Positions 1 to 12,279 of a stretch of 64,000 nucleotides of DNA are shown piece by piece. The notes below the pieces were generated by a model. The model did no database searches. It worked only from the letters and a program-made list of their open reading frames with translations, and was not told the DNA's origin. Where the stretch lies: contig CM063284.1 of assembly GCA_032173965.1 (NCBI GenBank), positions 135,445,625 through 135,509,624 of the forward strand. Direction: 5' to 3'. The DNA is from Sitta carolinensis. Taxonomy: Eukaryota; Chordata; Aves; Passeriformes; Sittidae. The position numbers and the translations under genes are program-made. Within the stretch, counting starts at the first letter, position 1. Every line of letters begins with the position of its first letter.

Positions 1-904
1 TGTGGAACTTATACTTGTTCAATACACTGCAGTTGTTGTTGTACAGAGATCACTAAAATTTAAAAAAATTTAAAAAAAAAATAAAAAGAACAAAAGATTC
101 TGTAGAGATAATAATTAGCTTCAGTATAAAAAACCCACAAGGTCAGCCCCAAATGCCTTTCCTCATGTCGAGTCACACTTACTCACACCACAAGGAACCC
201 CATCAGTTTCAGTGAGGGTGTTTCTACTGAGGAACTGCTGGGGTTGAAACCTATCGGAATCTGCTCATAATGTGTGAATGGTCTGCATCACAGAGTTTCC
301 ATAATCTCTATATAAACACACTGTAAATAGTTTATACATGTCAGGGTGAAACATCCATAGTGCACTAAGCAGGTCCAACTTGCAGTACTTGTTCTCTTGG
401 TGAAGAGTGGTGGAATTGTCCTGCAGCAAACACTGGGAGTTGAAAGAAAGGTCAACAATAGTTATAAAATAAAGTTCTACCATATGGTAAGTTATCGTTT
501 TCATATGCTGTGAAGCATAGACAGGCCATAGAGAGAGTTTCAGAGTAAAACTGAACCTTCTAAATCTAAGCTGAGCCCAAATTATGTCAATCATTAAAAG
601 CTAAGTGAACTACAATCAAAATATTTTTTTTCTCTTTTCAGGTATCATCATTTTCAGGTATAATCATTTTCAGACAGAAATTGTAACAAACTGAGTGAAG
701 AGAAGGTTTTTAACATATTATTGGTTCAAATAAAATTTCACAAGATATCTAGTCTCACACATAACTATATTTATATAAACTGAACTGGCAATAGTCAAGA
801 TACTAAAAAAAAAAATTTCTCCTTCTCTACATGAAGCTTTGCATCATGGCCTATGTAAACCTTCATGACTCCTTTGCAAGTGACATTTCTAATATATATA
901 AAAG

Positions 905-1545
905 TTCAACAGAATTGCTGGGGTGGGAAGGAAACTGGAGGTCATCTGGTGCAGCACTGCTTGGTGCCAAGCCTGTACACACAGATACAGTTGCCTGGGA
1001 TCATATCCAGACATCTTTTGAATATCTCCAAGGACGGAGACTCCATTGGTCTCTGGGCAATCTTTATCAGTGCTCAGTCACCTTCACAGTGGAAAGTGTT
1101 TTCCGATTTCCATAGGGAACTCTTCTGCCTCTGGTCCTGTCACTGTGCACCTCTGAAAAGAGCCTGGTTCCATCCTTTTTACACCCTCCCCTCAGGTTTG
1201 CACACAATTATGGGATCATTCCTGAACTTTCTCTCCTCCAGACATAACAGTCCCAGCTTTCTCTACCTTTCTTCATAGAAGTTTCAGGCTCTTACCCTCT
1301 TCATGCCACTACTGGGCCCTCTCCAGAAGCTCCAGGTCTCTCCCATACTGGGGATTGCAGAATTAGACATGGGACTCCAGGCATGGCCTCAGTGTTGCTG
1401 AAGAATAGGTCAACCTTGCTCAGCCTGTGAGAAACATTTCTCCTTATGCATCTTAGGATACCCTTAACCTTCGCTGTAATGTTCAATGTGTTGTTCACCA
1501 GGTCCCTCAGGTCCTTTTCTGCCAAGGTGATTTACAGCCAACTGG
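905..1545 (-). mobile_element. CR1 LINE 3' fragment, 5'-truncated
   Basis: Read on the minus strand, this is the 3' end of a CR1 non-LTR retrotransposon. The plus strand shows antisense landmarks in the expected order: a degraded terminal segment (GGTGGGAAGGAAACTGGAGG), then TTTTGAATATCTCCAAGGA, GGAGACTCCA, CTCTGGGCAATCT, CAGTGCTCAGTCACC, CCTCTGGTCCTGTCACTG, a GAGCCTGGTTCCATCC block, CTCTCCTCCAGAC and GGTCCCTCAGGTCCTTTTCTG. These are conserved in the last 600-700 bp and 3' UTR of avian CR1. Small open frames at 831-1115, 865-1278 and 1301-1525 lie in or overlap the repeat and are not host genes. Divergence is clearly high. 5' truncation is normal for CR1 and reflects incomplete target-primed reverse transcription. 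Edges are approximate and the subfamily is not determined. Confidence 0.9.
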
Positions 1546-4058
1546 CCCTCAAAGATATAGTTACTAAAAAAATATTTTTCTCTCAAGAGAATTATTATTC
1601 TCTTAAAGAATTCAGAAATGCAAAAAATTTGTTGTTGTCACATTAAAAAAAAATTGTCTTTCCTTTTAGAAAATCTAAAAGGAACAAGTGTATGAGACTC
1701 CAGCTTTACACCACAATAATTTGGAACTAATGGACAAATGAAAGCCATTGGATGAGTGTGCCAAATTAACTATTGCTCAATGTACAAGTACATTTGAATG
1801 ATATCTAAAGGAGTTATTTTAACAATTCACCTTAAAACTCTCAGGGCAGCTTAATATTGGTGGGCAGAAGATATTAATGTTTGTGTATTTGGTTGGAATC
1901 AAAATATATCTTTTCATAAATCCACAAAGATTTTGCAGGGCAGCCAGAGAGAGATGATTCAGACCTTTGGTAGGGAAAGCAGCAAGGGCAAGTTATCCAG
2001 GCAGACTGCAGGGCAATAACTGAGAATTAAAGAATACGGAAATCTTTGTTCCTCACAAGAGCTCCTTTGTGCAGTGCAGCTTATTCCACTTTGGGAAAGA
2101 GCCTGTTTAGGTTTGTCCTCATGGAGACTTCACATTGTTTTGCAACAGCTTTCCTTGGCAACTGTTCAGATTGATTCAGCCAGCCTTTGTTGATACGACA
2201 GACAATGCAAGCACTGTCAAAAAGGAGAGAGAAAGGGATCCTGATTGGGACCTGTCTGAAATAGCAACAACCTTTTAAAGAGATTTCTTTCACCCACTTC
2301 AGTGGCCATAAGCTTACCACAAAAGAAATCCTTTTTGTCTTAGAAAGATCAAAACAGATGTGCAGCAAATGAAGACAAAGTAAGGACAGACTTGACTCTA
2401 GTGTCCTCACACTGCTGAACTGAAAAAGACTTGTGTAGCTTTTCAATCTATCTCCTGCCCTCATTTCTCTTTGGGATTAGAAGCTGAAGAGCCAGAAGAA
2501 CAAAGACTCACTGTATCAATCAAGAGTTCCAGGAGAATACCTGCAGTTGCAAGATGATTTTGCTGTGGTTTCTCAAAATGAAGCAGGCCAGACAAACTTC
2601 CAACAAACATGCAAAAATTTGGCACTTTTTCTAATTTCCCTAACAATTTAAAGTTGCCCCATCTCAAAACTAGGATGGAATTTTAAATTGATACTGGAAA
2701 TGGAGCAGAAGTATTAACTAAGAATATACTACTGCTTTTCCCGGTGTTGTTCTATCCAGGGATCACTGCTGTCTTATTACAAATTGCCTGTGCTGATATG
2801 AATACTGTTACATTTCTACTAAAATTCCCATAGTTTAGCAGATAATTTCCCTGTAAAAACCTTGATTTTAATACTGAGATTGACTCAGAGCAGTTGTGTT
2901 AATTTGAAAATTAGCAGGTGAAGACAAAGTAAAAATAAATTAACAAATAAAGACAAAACAATAAAAAATATGTTAGCTGTCATTGACAAATGAAAACATA
3001 ACCTTCTTTCTGGTCCTTTACACAGAATTTTATTGTTATTCTGCTTTCTATGGTGCAGAACTGCAGGGAAATGTAGAAACTGAAAGAGCTTTTTCATACT
3101 ATGAAAGCCGAACTTCATTAGTACTAAATGTGATGTTGTATGTACATGTTGTATCTTCATGTGGAAGAGCATCAGTTCTAGAAGCTGAGATTTAGTTTCA
3201 TATTTTTAGAATTTTCCCCCTCTTCCTGGTGACTGATAGGTATGAAAACATTTTCCTAGTGCAATTATTCTCCAACTGAGCCCTTGCTGTATGAATGAGT
3301 GTGGTTTTCCTTTGGGAGCTCATTACACAGCCTTTCTCCCTTGCCCAAATATTCTGCAGCTATCATACTGTTTCTCACACTTTACAGTTGAATTATACAA
3401 GGACACTACAAGCATCTTCCTGAGTTGAGGATTTTCAATCCTTGTTTTAAAAAGGGTCTTTGTTTTGAAAAAGTAAAGCCACTAAAAACTCATTGCAGTG
3501 CTGGGTGTGAGTCAGTGAGAGGTTCTGTGAAAAGACACCATCTCTTGCATACTCACATCTGTTCTGCGTCTGTGCTGCCCACCTGAGCGCAGTGATTTAT
3601 GAGACCTTGTTTTCTTCCACATTCCCACTCCAGTCATAGGAGGAACTTTCAGCTGCAAAGCTCAGTTTCCTCTGACAATACAGTATTATTCCTCTGACAG
3701 CAATTAATTTCTCCTGCAGCAGAGATGCATTACCTTTTAGCAAATGCAAAATTTACTAAGGTCAGCTATCAGCCAGACAATAATAAACTAATTGATTATT
3801 TCAAAGTATGAAGAATCAGTTTTATCATAGTATGGAAAATTTAAGTATGGGTTGAAATCAAGATCAAAATTATCTTTCATTAGTATCTTTTAAATATCCC
3901 CAAGCATAAATGTCCATATGTTCAGAATTTTACCATAAATAAGATTAATCCCACTAAATAAATGTGCATTCTTAAGGCAAATGAATTGAAAAAAACAAAA
4001 CAAAAAAAAACACCCCCCCAAAAAAAAAAACTTGTTACTGTGAATTGAAAAATATCTT
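1546..4058. other. Unannotated AT-rich non-coding DNA
   Basis: No gene or recognisable mobile element was found. Open frames at 2081-2464, 2461-2667, 2885-3172 and 2983-3195 have no recognisable domain and look like chance frames. A short A/C-rich low-complexity tract lies at about 3990-4030. Confidence 0.6.
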
Positions 4059-4155
4059 TTAAAAATTATAAACACTGAATTTATTATGACATTTTTATAC
4101 ATTGAATTATTATTTAAAATTTTAACACTGAATTTAATATGACATTTTATACAAA
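4059..4155. repeat. Imperfect tandem duplication, about 53-bp period
   Basis: Two adjacent copies share an AACACTGAATTTA core followed by ATATGACATTTTTATAC or a close variant. The core starts at 4071 in the first copy and 4124 in the second. A few substitutions and one-base indels separate the copies, so this is an older local duplication, not an assembly stutter. No function is visible. Confidence 0.8.
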
Positions 4156-4484
4156 ACCATTGAGATTTCTGCCAAAGGTAATAGACCAGCTTGCAGTTCT
4201 CAGTATTTCAAATCTTCCTATATAAACAGTAAACATTCATTTCAGCAGAATATTACATCTCCTTTAAACTTCCATTCAGAAATATAAATACTAAAAATAA
4301 TTCTCTATATCATGCAGAAGATTCTAAAGGGACAAGATTAACATAGAATATGTCATCGGGTTCATGCAACTGGACATAGCCTTAGGATGTTTGGGACATA
4401 ACAGCCTGTAAGAATAATGGATGATGAAAAATATGTATAAAATATTTACAGTATGTAAATTCAATAAACATAAAGTCAGAAGAT

Positions 4485-4538
4485 TACTAGGTAATCTTTA
4501 AGGTCCATTCCAACCCAAACCATTCTAGGATCATACAC
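4485..4538 (+). mobile_element. CR1 LINE terminal tail, very short
   Basis: A short segment reads GTAATCTTTAAGGTCCATTCCAACCCAAACCATTCTAGGATCAT across 4491-4533. This corresponds to the extreme 3' end of avian CR1: the GATCTTTAAGGTCC block, TTCCAACC, then an ATTCTATGATTC-like terminal repeat. Only the last 50 or so bases are recognisable, so it is either a severely 5'-truncated insertion or the remnant of an older copy. Plus-strand orientation follows from TTCCAACC preceding the terminal repeat. Confidence 0.8.
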
Positions 4539-4539
4539 T

Positions 4540-7500
4540 CAATCAAACAGCTTTTTTTACAACTTCTAAATGATTTCTGTGTTAGACAAAGTTGCATATC
4601 TTCTCAAGAAAACTGAAAATGTTGTAGGCTTGCCCTTAATATAGAACTATGAAAATCAATTTTTTAAAGAGTTTTGCATAAATTTATCACCTAATATAGT
4701 TTTCATTCCTCTAAGAAATGTTGAAAACCAAATATTCAAAAATACAATTGAAGAATGATGAAAAATATGAATTCGAAGAAACCATACCTATCTAAAGTAC
4801 CAGCTAAAATAAAAAGTCATTTTCATTGAAGTAACACAAATCAGTAGGCAAGCAGTTAAAATTTTCTGCTTCAATGTTTAAATAAAATAGACATTAACAA
4901 GACCCCAGACACTTTCCTGTGTTAAAGAGGGTGGTATCTGCAGAAATGCACAGGTGCTCGATTTTTAAAAAAATTCAATTTCATGCTTTTCAGCATGTTC
5001 TAACACATAACATAGTGTCATTGTAAATTATAAAATAACAAGAGATGTTAAAAAGTATCTGTTTACCCTGTTACTTGGAAACACTCACAAAATGCCATTC
5101 TCAGTAGGAGTTTGCATGAGCTGATCCTGAAAACTTCCAATACAAAATTCCACAGTATTTAATTTGAAATTTTCTTTACTAGAATCAATTATCTATTTAT
5201 ATTTGTCCAATTCCTATGATCAAGGAGAAAAAATTGAACACAGTTCTTTTTACAACCTTTTGTCTACTGGAAGTTGCTTTTATCCCCTTCCTAAATGGTT
5301 ACTTTTTCGTATTGAAAAAACTTAAGTCCTTTGACATTTTTGATCAGTTAATTGTTTCAAAACCACTTTTCATGATTGTTTTTTCCCTCTAATTCTTTCA
5401 TGTTGATCTATATATTCCTAGTAGTATGGCAAACAGTTGGGCACAGCCATCCAGATGAACTCTTACATTTCCTGAAAAAAAGCAACTTGCTAGTTACTTC
5501 CTGAATAAAGACGCAGCTCTCATCCTGGAATGAGATTTATTCAGTTCTCTTTGTTCCTCCTAATTTTATATTCTGTTTAGTTTGTCATCCATTTCAACAG
5601 GCCAATTTCTGCCATAAGGAATAACTTGTTATGTATCACGCTTTTACTTTGCAAACACTTAACACATGTTTTAGTGTGTTTTACTTTGTTGACTGTCTCT
5701 TCAGCTCTTAAAAACCATTTTGAATGGCCTTCAGGAATTACATTATGTTTAGGTCCTGTCAGTAGTTTGACTTTAGTGTTATCCTTCCATAAAAAAGATT
5801 AATTTGCCTATGAAAAGCCATTAGTGCCTCCTACAATAAATAATACCTTTTATTTCTGCCCATGGGAGTTTAAAACAGTTATGGTCTCTTTCTTCTTCAG
5901 AGTAATAACTGACGATGTCGTTGAGGTAATAAAGACAACAAATCCCAGCTACCTTACCTACACTGTTAGTTCAAATGACTTCAAAAAAGTTAATAGCCAG
6001 AGCAATTCAAATGGAATTTGGCCCTGATGACATAGTGGTCATTTTTATAACCATTATGTAGAAATATGGTTTTGTGTGAATATTAAATTTTGTCTGTTCA
6101 CTTACAACCAAATTGCAGTAGAATCTCAGAAAACTCTGTTGTGTATACTACCATCATCTGGGTATTCTACAATACAGGCTCTTCTCCTGTGATAAGAGGA
6201 TGAATATTGAAACAACTTCTTAAATGCAAACACTAAGTGATGCCTCTTAGGTTTCTTCAAAAGAATATTTCATGGCTATAAGTGGCTTTTTTTCAGTTTT
6301 CTTTTTTTTTTTTTCTTTCTGATTCTGGAGCAAACACTTCCTTTCTCCAAAAATTCTAGAAGAGATTTTTTATCCTCCTGACCAAGAAAGTATAGGAACT
6401 TCTCAACACTGCATTTTTAGGATTGTTATCCTGGGATATCCATCTTATTTAGCTGGCTTCTTTAAGGAAGGTAATCTCACAGGGCTTGGAAGAAGGAGAG
6501 CATTATCAAGTTATTACCACTGAATATTTTGTTTGTCTGGCCTCTTGCTCAAATTCCCTTAATTGCATTACGCAATCCCATTGTGCCTTAAAGGCTACAC
6601 ATCTGGAATGGAGCATAAATGGTTTGTTGGATTGATGTCCCTTATTTCTTTAAAATAAAGTACTGTAGGAAATCTCATTTTTCATTTGAACAAGTCTGAA
6701 AATATCTCAGAGTAGGCAGGGGTGAGGGAATTTGCTGTTACAAAAATGTTATGTGTAGTAATTAAAATGCTCCATTTGTTTCACTGAGTGACTGACAAGA
6801 ATATAGCATCTCTTTGATTATTTACAGACCCACCATTTCACAATCATTTACTTAAGTAAAAAGATTTGGCAGCCTTGTATCCCTGGAAACCTACATGAGG
6901 AGATTTGGATCACAGTTTTATTAAACAGTGAAAAATAGTTTAGAGGTATTTTCTTCTTGCCCTCTCAATGGGATCTGCAGACATGGCTAAGGGACTTAGG
7001 GAAATTCCTTATCTGATCATAGTATTCGTAATACATAAAGTTCAGGTTTGCTTTTAACACGCAATAATATGAGACAAAGTCAATATTGTTATTCAGATAG
7101 GCTCACTTCTCCAAGTAGAACTAAAGTAATTCACTGTGCTTGTTTACATTTTGACAATCAAGACCAATTATTGTTCTAAGTGTTATATGAAGACATCCCA
7201 CCATATCTGCCATCTCATTTAGGGCAAGATAGAATTGATGTATAAAATACAAAATAAGTGGTAAAATTCAGAATATTGTACCAAACCATCAAATTAAACT
7301 ATCGTGTCAAATTTCTTCTTTCTTTTAGCTATCAGCTACCTGACAATCATTAAGATGCATCTAACAGATGGATTTGTATTCAAGAAGATTTGATCCATCA
7401 TCAGTGTCAAAGCAAGATCTAATCTCTTTTTTTTGCCATCTGTACCAATAATTATGTGCTGGTATCAATGATATACAAGATAGGCATTTTAAAATTATAA

Positions 7501-10500
7501 CAGATTTATTTCCAATAATGACTATGTCCGATACTTCACATCAATATTAAAAGAAAACATATGAGTAAACAAAAGTGAGTCTAATATCAGAAATCACTGT
7601 AACCACTGAAGTACAACATTTATTACTTACTCTGAAGCTGTTTTTTAAAATCCAATTAATCCTTCCGATTCAAATATCTTATTTTCTTCTCTCATCTATT
7701 CCTTTCCTTTTCCTGTGAGGATGCTAAGGGCATCCTAAGTCAAAAAAGGTGTGCAAAGCCCTGTGTAGAAAAATATTACCTTTCATGAATTTTAGATTCC
7801 TTAGACTTCAGTTTCTTTATATGTTTCACATTTCTAAAAGCCAGGAGAACAGAAGCTGCGAACACATAGTTTCTGTTTAATTTTTTGCATTCTGTTATCT
7901 AGTGCTGTAACAGGCTGTCTTCTATGATAAGTAAAAAAGCCTTTTAATTTCTCTTGATATAAACTGCATTTATTGCCGTATGTTTGATAATTTTATCACG
8001 CAGTTCTGGTTCACTTTTTGTTCTTCATTATTCTTTTTTGTTTAAAGATGGGGTGGCCAATTTCACATAAAGTATCCCAGACAAACCTATAAATGAATTA
8101 TATAATGGCAATAATAAACATAGCAATGAACTGTGTAATGGCAATAACATTTTTTATAAAATTTCCCAGTTTTTAGAATCTCTAGTGACTTAGGTTATCC
8201 TTCATCTGATTCCTGTCTAACCATCTTGAACAAAGGTCCTCACTAACATATTTTCAGTGACATCAGATTCTCTAAACATTCCTGGTTCTGTTCATTTTAA
8301 ACTCTTCTAAAGTGCTTCAGTTTTTCCCTATAGTATTGTTACATATTTATCAGCATTGACATCCAAGAGCAATAGCACTGACTTTATTGGCTCCAGTACT
8401 TTATCAATCTCTGAACTTTTTTACAGTCCTCTGCCTAACTTGACAAAATCCTTCTCATCTACAGTTGTATTTCTTTCTACCAAATATTTTCTACTTTATC
8501 TCAGTGTCTCTTCACCTATCCCATAAAACAAATGACAGTAATGCAGAAATTAGTGAACTTCTACAAGACTTTAAAACTTCCTTCTTTAGAAAGAAAAAGC
8601 CTCTTGAAATTAGATTTCATTTGGGAATTAATAGAAAAGATAAAGCCATGATAAGAAGCCTGGGAAAAAAAAATATTCTGTGAGGTTACAAATATTGGAG
8701 AATGCATCTAGAAAAGGAAAGACCAGAACAGACAGACTTGACATCCACTTCAAATCTTCAGACCCTCAGTTTGGCATTGTCTTCTTTGACAAACAACTCT
8801 TGTCCCCAGCTTTAACTTGTTATTTTCTGTGTGGTTATAGAATTTGCCAACTCAAATCTTGTTCTGTTTGGTAATCGTCTTCAAGATCTTCAAGATCAAA
8901 GACCTTAAACTCAAAGAGGAAGTCGCTAACCATGAGGAACTTCTGTAAAAAGTTCTTTTTTTCTTCAGTGACCAGAACCAGAAGAAAGGTAGAAAGGCAT
9001 ATTTCATGCATGCTGAAACCAGCTCATGACTGTCACATTCAGTTTCTAACCACACAGTTAAAGTAGTCTTTAAGAGAGTCAGGAAGAACTGCAGACTACC
9101 TCAGTAAAATTCTCAGTAGAGAGAAGGGAATTAATTTTCCCAGCCAGCTGGAGAGGCAAAAGAAGACATATTTATAAACTGATATTACCTGCTCATCCAG
9201 TGTCAGTGAGGAGTCAAACAGGGCTCAGAGGCTTTGCACTGTTTCTATCAATGGCAGCTGTATTTCTTCAGTAAAAAATGGAAGCAATTTTTTTGACCAG
9301 ATATTCAAAGATGTTTCCTTTTCTGGTATTATTTCACTGTTTCCTAGTTTCATCTTGACCAGTGGAAAAATGTCTTTTGGCATTCCAACACACCAAAAGC
9401 AAGGAAGTCAGAGTCCATCAGCTGACATAATCTCACAATTTCCTTCCCTCTCTTGATTGCTAGCGCAGGCAATCAGCAATGTCAGTCATTGTGTACTTCT
9501 CAGTTATGTGCATCAATATAAATTGCCAGCTGGTGCCCAGTCTTCTTCACAGAGCTTTTGACACATACTGCTATCAGAAGCAATGGCACAGATGTTGCAA
9601 GTGGAGAATATGGAGATTTAAGCCTACTAGCTGTTAAAATGGGAAGATGAGATGGGTAGAAATGAGACCCACTCACTGGTCTAGTGCTGGTAGTTTAGGT
9701 CTGGGACCTTTTCTTTAGGCAAGAAACATCTTTTACATGAAACACAGAAAGGAAAAGAAAGGAGAAATTCACAACAGTGTTTTTACAACTCCAGCTTGCA
9801 AAGAGGATAACCATAAGGTAAATAAAAAGGTAAAAAAATAAAATCAATATAATGAAAACTCTACCTGATAAAATTCTCTTATTGGCAGACTCTCCTTTTT
9901 AGGAAAATATGCAAAAATATCTCCAAATATATAAAATAATTTCATTCCAGTCTTTGGAAGATGTCAACTCCATTAGGCATCTCTTGAATGGTTGGTTAAA
10001 CAGAACAGAGATCTTTTATGTAACACTAACGGTAAATATATCTGCCACAATTCCATATTACATCGAAGCAAATATAAGGAGAAATAACCTATCTTTCTAT
10101 ATGGTCTTCATCAGAGAAATCACTGCCCAACACAAGCAGAAATTGTTTTCTGATCAGCTGAATAGGAGATAATCTAATAAAATATTCTGACAGAAGAAAA
10201 CCTGAGGATTGTACAGACTCTTGAGGCAAGAAGTTGTGAAGACCAAATGGAAAATTATCTGTCACACAATCTAAATATTTTTGCAGAAAGAATTTCACTT
10301 TAGTCACATCTGCTGACCAAAATATATCATGAAAGGACCTGAGATCTGTTAGACTACACTTACATAGTTAAATACCTCCAGTCTGTGAATTTGTTTTCAG
10401 ATTTGAGGCCATGTAACATGCACCTCCCACATTCACATCTCCTATCACTTGGCCCTGGGTCTGTTCTTAATCTTATGCTGTTTCCAAGTAGCAAATGATG

Positions 10501-10950
10501 TTATGTTTTCTGTGTTGGTACGTTTGGGTATTTTTATTCAAAATCCAGTGTTGCAGCCTACTACAGTGTTTTTTTATTTTTTCACAGCACAATATTGGAA
10601 TTGAATTATATGGCAAGGGTTAAGCTGTGAAGCTATATGTGAGTGCATTTGAGATTGAAAAGCTTTTGGAATAAACAAGGAAATATGGGTAAAATTTCAA
10701 TATCTGCTGGAGTCTTGTAAATGATGCCTGTTGGGGATGGTCCTGGGCCCATACTTTATCCATAAATCATGCCAAGAATACGTCTCAGAGAAAATTAGCC
10801 ACCATTAGTGACTAGGCAGTAGGTAGAAGCATGACAACAAGGAATACAGATTAGCTGACAGTTTATTTGTCTGTCTCGCTGTTTTCTATTTAGCAACATA
10901 AATACAGGTTTTGTGAGGAATGTAGGACTTGGGAGGAATGCAGACACTCT
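4540..10950. other. Unannotated AT-rich non-coding DNA
   Basis: No gene or recognisable transposon was found in about 6.4 kb. The open frames (for example 5824-6027, 8465-8683, 8852-9055, 9909-10172) are short, low in complexity and without domains. Minor structure includes a T13 tract at 6302-6314, a 33-bp-period local duplication at 8092-8147, and a small direct repeat of CTTCAAGAT near 8880-8897. Confidence 0.6.
8092..8147. repeat. Local tandem duplication, 33-bp period
   Basis: AATGAATTATATAATGGCAA at 8092-8111 is repeated as AATGAACTGTGTAATGGCAA at 8125-8144, and both continue ATAA or TAAC. The copies differ at three or four sites. It is a small non-coding duplication with no apparent role. 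Confidence 0.65.
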
Positions 10951-10954
10951 GTCT

Positions 10955-12135
10955 GGACATGTAGGAGTGAGATGAGCCAAAGCCCAAATGGAATTGAATT
11001 TGGCTAAGATTGTCAAAGGCAGCCAAGAAGGCTTCTAAAAGTATGTGGGTAACAAAAGGAAGACTAGGAAAAATGTGGGTATTGCTGAAGAAAAGGCCAA
11101 GATACAGAACACTTTCTTCACTTCAGCCTTTGCTAGTAAGACCAGTCTTTAGGAATTCCAGGTCCAAGAAACATAGGAGAAAGCCTGGAGCAAGGAATAT
11201 TTACCATGGTAGAAGAGGATCAGGATAGGGAATAAGCAAATGGATTCTGATGGAATACTCACAGGTAATGAAGGAGTTGGCACATGTCATTGCAAGGTTA
11301 CTCTCAATAATCTTCTATCATGATTAGAAGTGCCTGAGGACTGGCAGAAAACAAGCACCACTCATCAAGAAGGGCAAGAAGGATGATCCAGGCAACTAGA
11401 GGATCATAAAGAAGAACGGACAGGATGGGGAGAGGGCAAGGAGGACTGAAAATCAGGCAGGCTCAAATGATGAGGATTACTGGCACAAAGTCCAGTTTAC
11501 ACTAGTAATTGGTGTACCCCAGGGGTGAGTACTGGGTCCAGTTCTGTAATACCTTCCTTAATGATCAGCATTCTGAGGCAGACTGTATCCTTAGCAAATT
11601 TGCTGATGACACAAAATTAGCAAGAGTGGCTGATGTGCCAGAGGGTCCTGCTGCTGTCCAGAGTGACCTCAGCTGGAGGGAGACATGGGCTGACAAGGAT
11701 CTCATGAAATACAAAAAGGGCCGTAGAGGTGATTAAGAAACAGAAACATCTCTTCTGGGAGATGATGCTTGAGAGAGGGCCAGGGCTGTTGGCCTGGGAA
11801 GACTCAAGAGGGATCCATGTGTCTGAAGGGAGGGTACAGAGGACAGAACCAGGTTCTTTCTGTTGGTGCCAGTGACAGGACCAGCGGCAGTCACACACAC
11901 TGAAGCACAAAAGGTTCCCTCTGAACACAGGAAACACTTTTACTGTGACATTGTCTAAGCACTGGCACAGGCCAATCAGAGGCTTGTGGAGTCTTCCTCC
12001 TTGTGGATATTTAAAAGCTGTCTGGGTTTAATCCTGGGCAACTGTGTCTAGGTGTCCCTGCATGAGCAGGTGTGTTGGACAGATGACATCCAGACTTCTC
12101 TTCCTCAATTTCAACCATTCTGTGAATCTTTGACT
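10955..12135 (+). mobile_element. CR1 LINE with decayed reverse transcriptase and internal deletion
   Basis: Plus-strand CR1 reaching the element's 3' end. The left part carries the ORF2 inter-domain segment (AGCCAAAGCCCAAATGGA, AAGGCTTCTAAAAGTATGTG, GGAAGACTAGGAAAAATGTG). The QGS motif region of the reverse transcriptase follows at about 11511-11549, and the catalytic FADD box (reading FADDTKLA) is encoded at 11599-11622. Decay is explicit: a TGA at 11526-11528 replaces the serine of the QGS motif, a TAA follows in the same frame at 11547-11549, and the FADD box is in another frame. After about 11740 the sequence jumps to the 3' UTR-proximal block (GACTCAAGAGGGATC, GGTGCCAGTGACAGGAC, GGTTCCCTCTGAACA, CTGGGCAACTGTGTCTAGGT). 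It ends in TTTCAACCATTCTGTGAATC at 12109-12128. The RT C-terminal coding part between FADD and the tail is missing. It is not functional. Confidence 0.93.
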
Positions 12136-12243
12136 CTAGATCAGATCCCTCATTTATAGTCCAAGACAGCTACCTCAATGTCAGCCTTGAAAAGAGATGC
12201 ATTAAAAAAGATCACATAGTAATGGTTGAGTTCATTCATACAC

Positions 12244-12275
12244 AAAAAAAAAAAAAAAAAAAAACCAAAAAAAAA
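12244..12275. repeat. Poly(A) tract, A21-CC-A9
   Basis: Homopolymer A from 12244 to 12264, interrupted by CC, then nine more A. It is not attached to a recognisable retrocopy. Confidence 0.95.
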
Positions 12276-12279
12276 CACC

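Noticed and set aside
831..1525. Three small open frames on both strands
   Set aside because: They lie in or overlap a degraded CR1 3' end and do not represent host genes.
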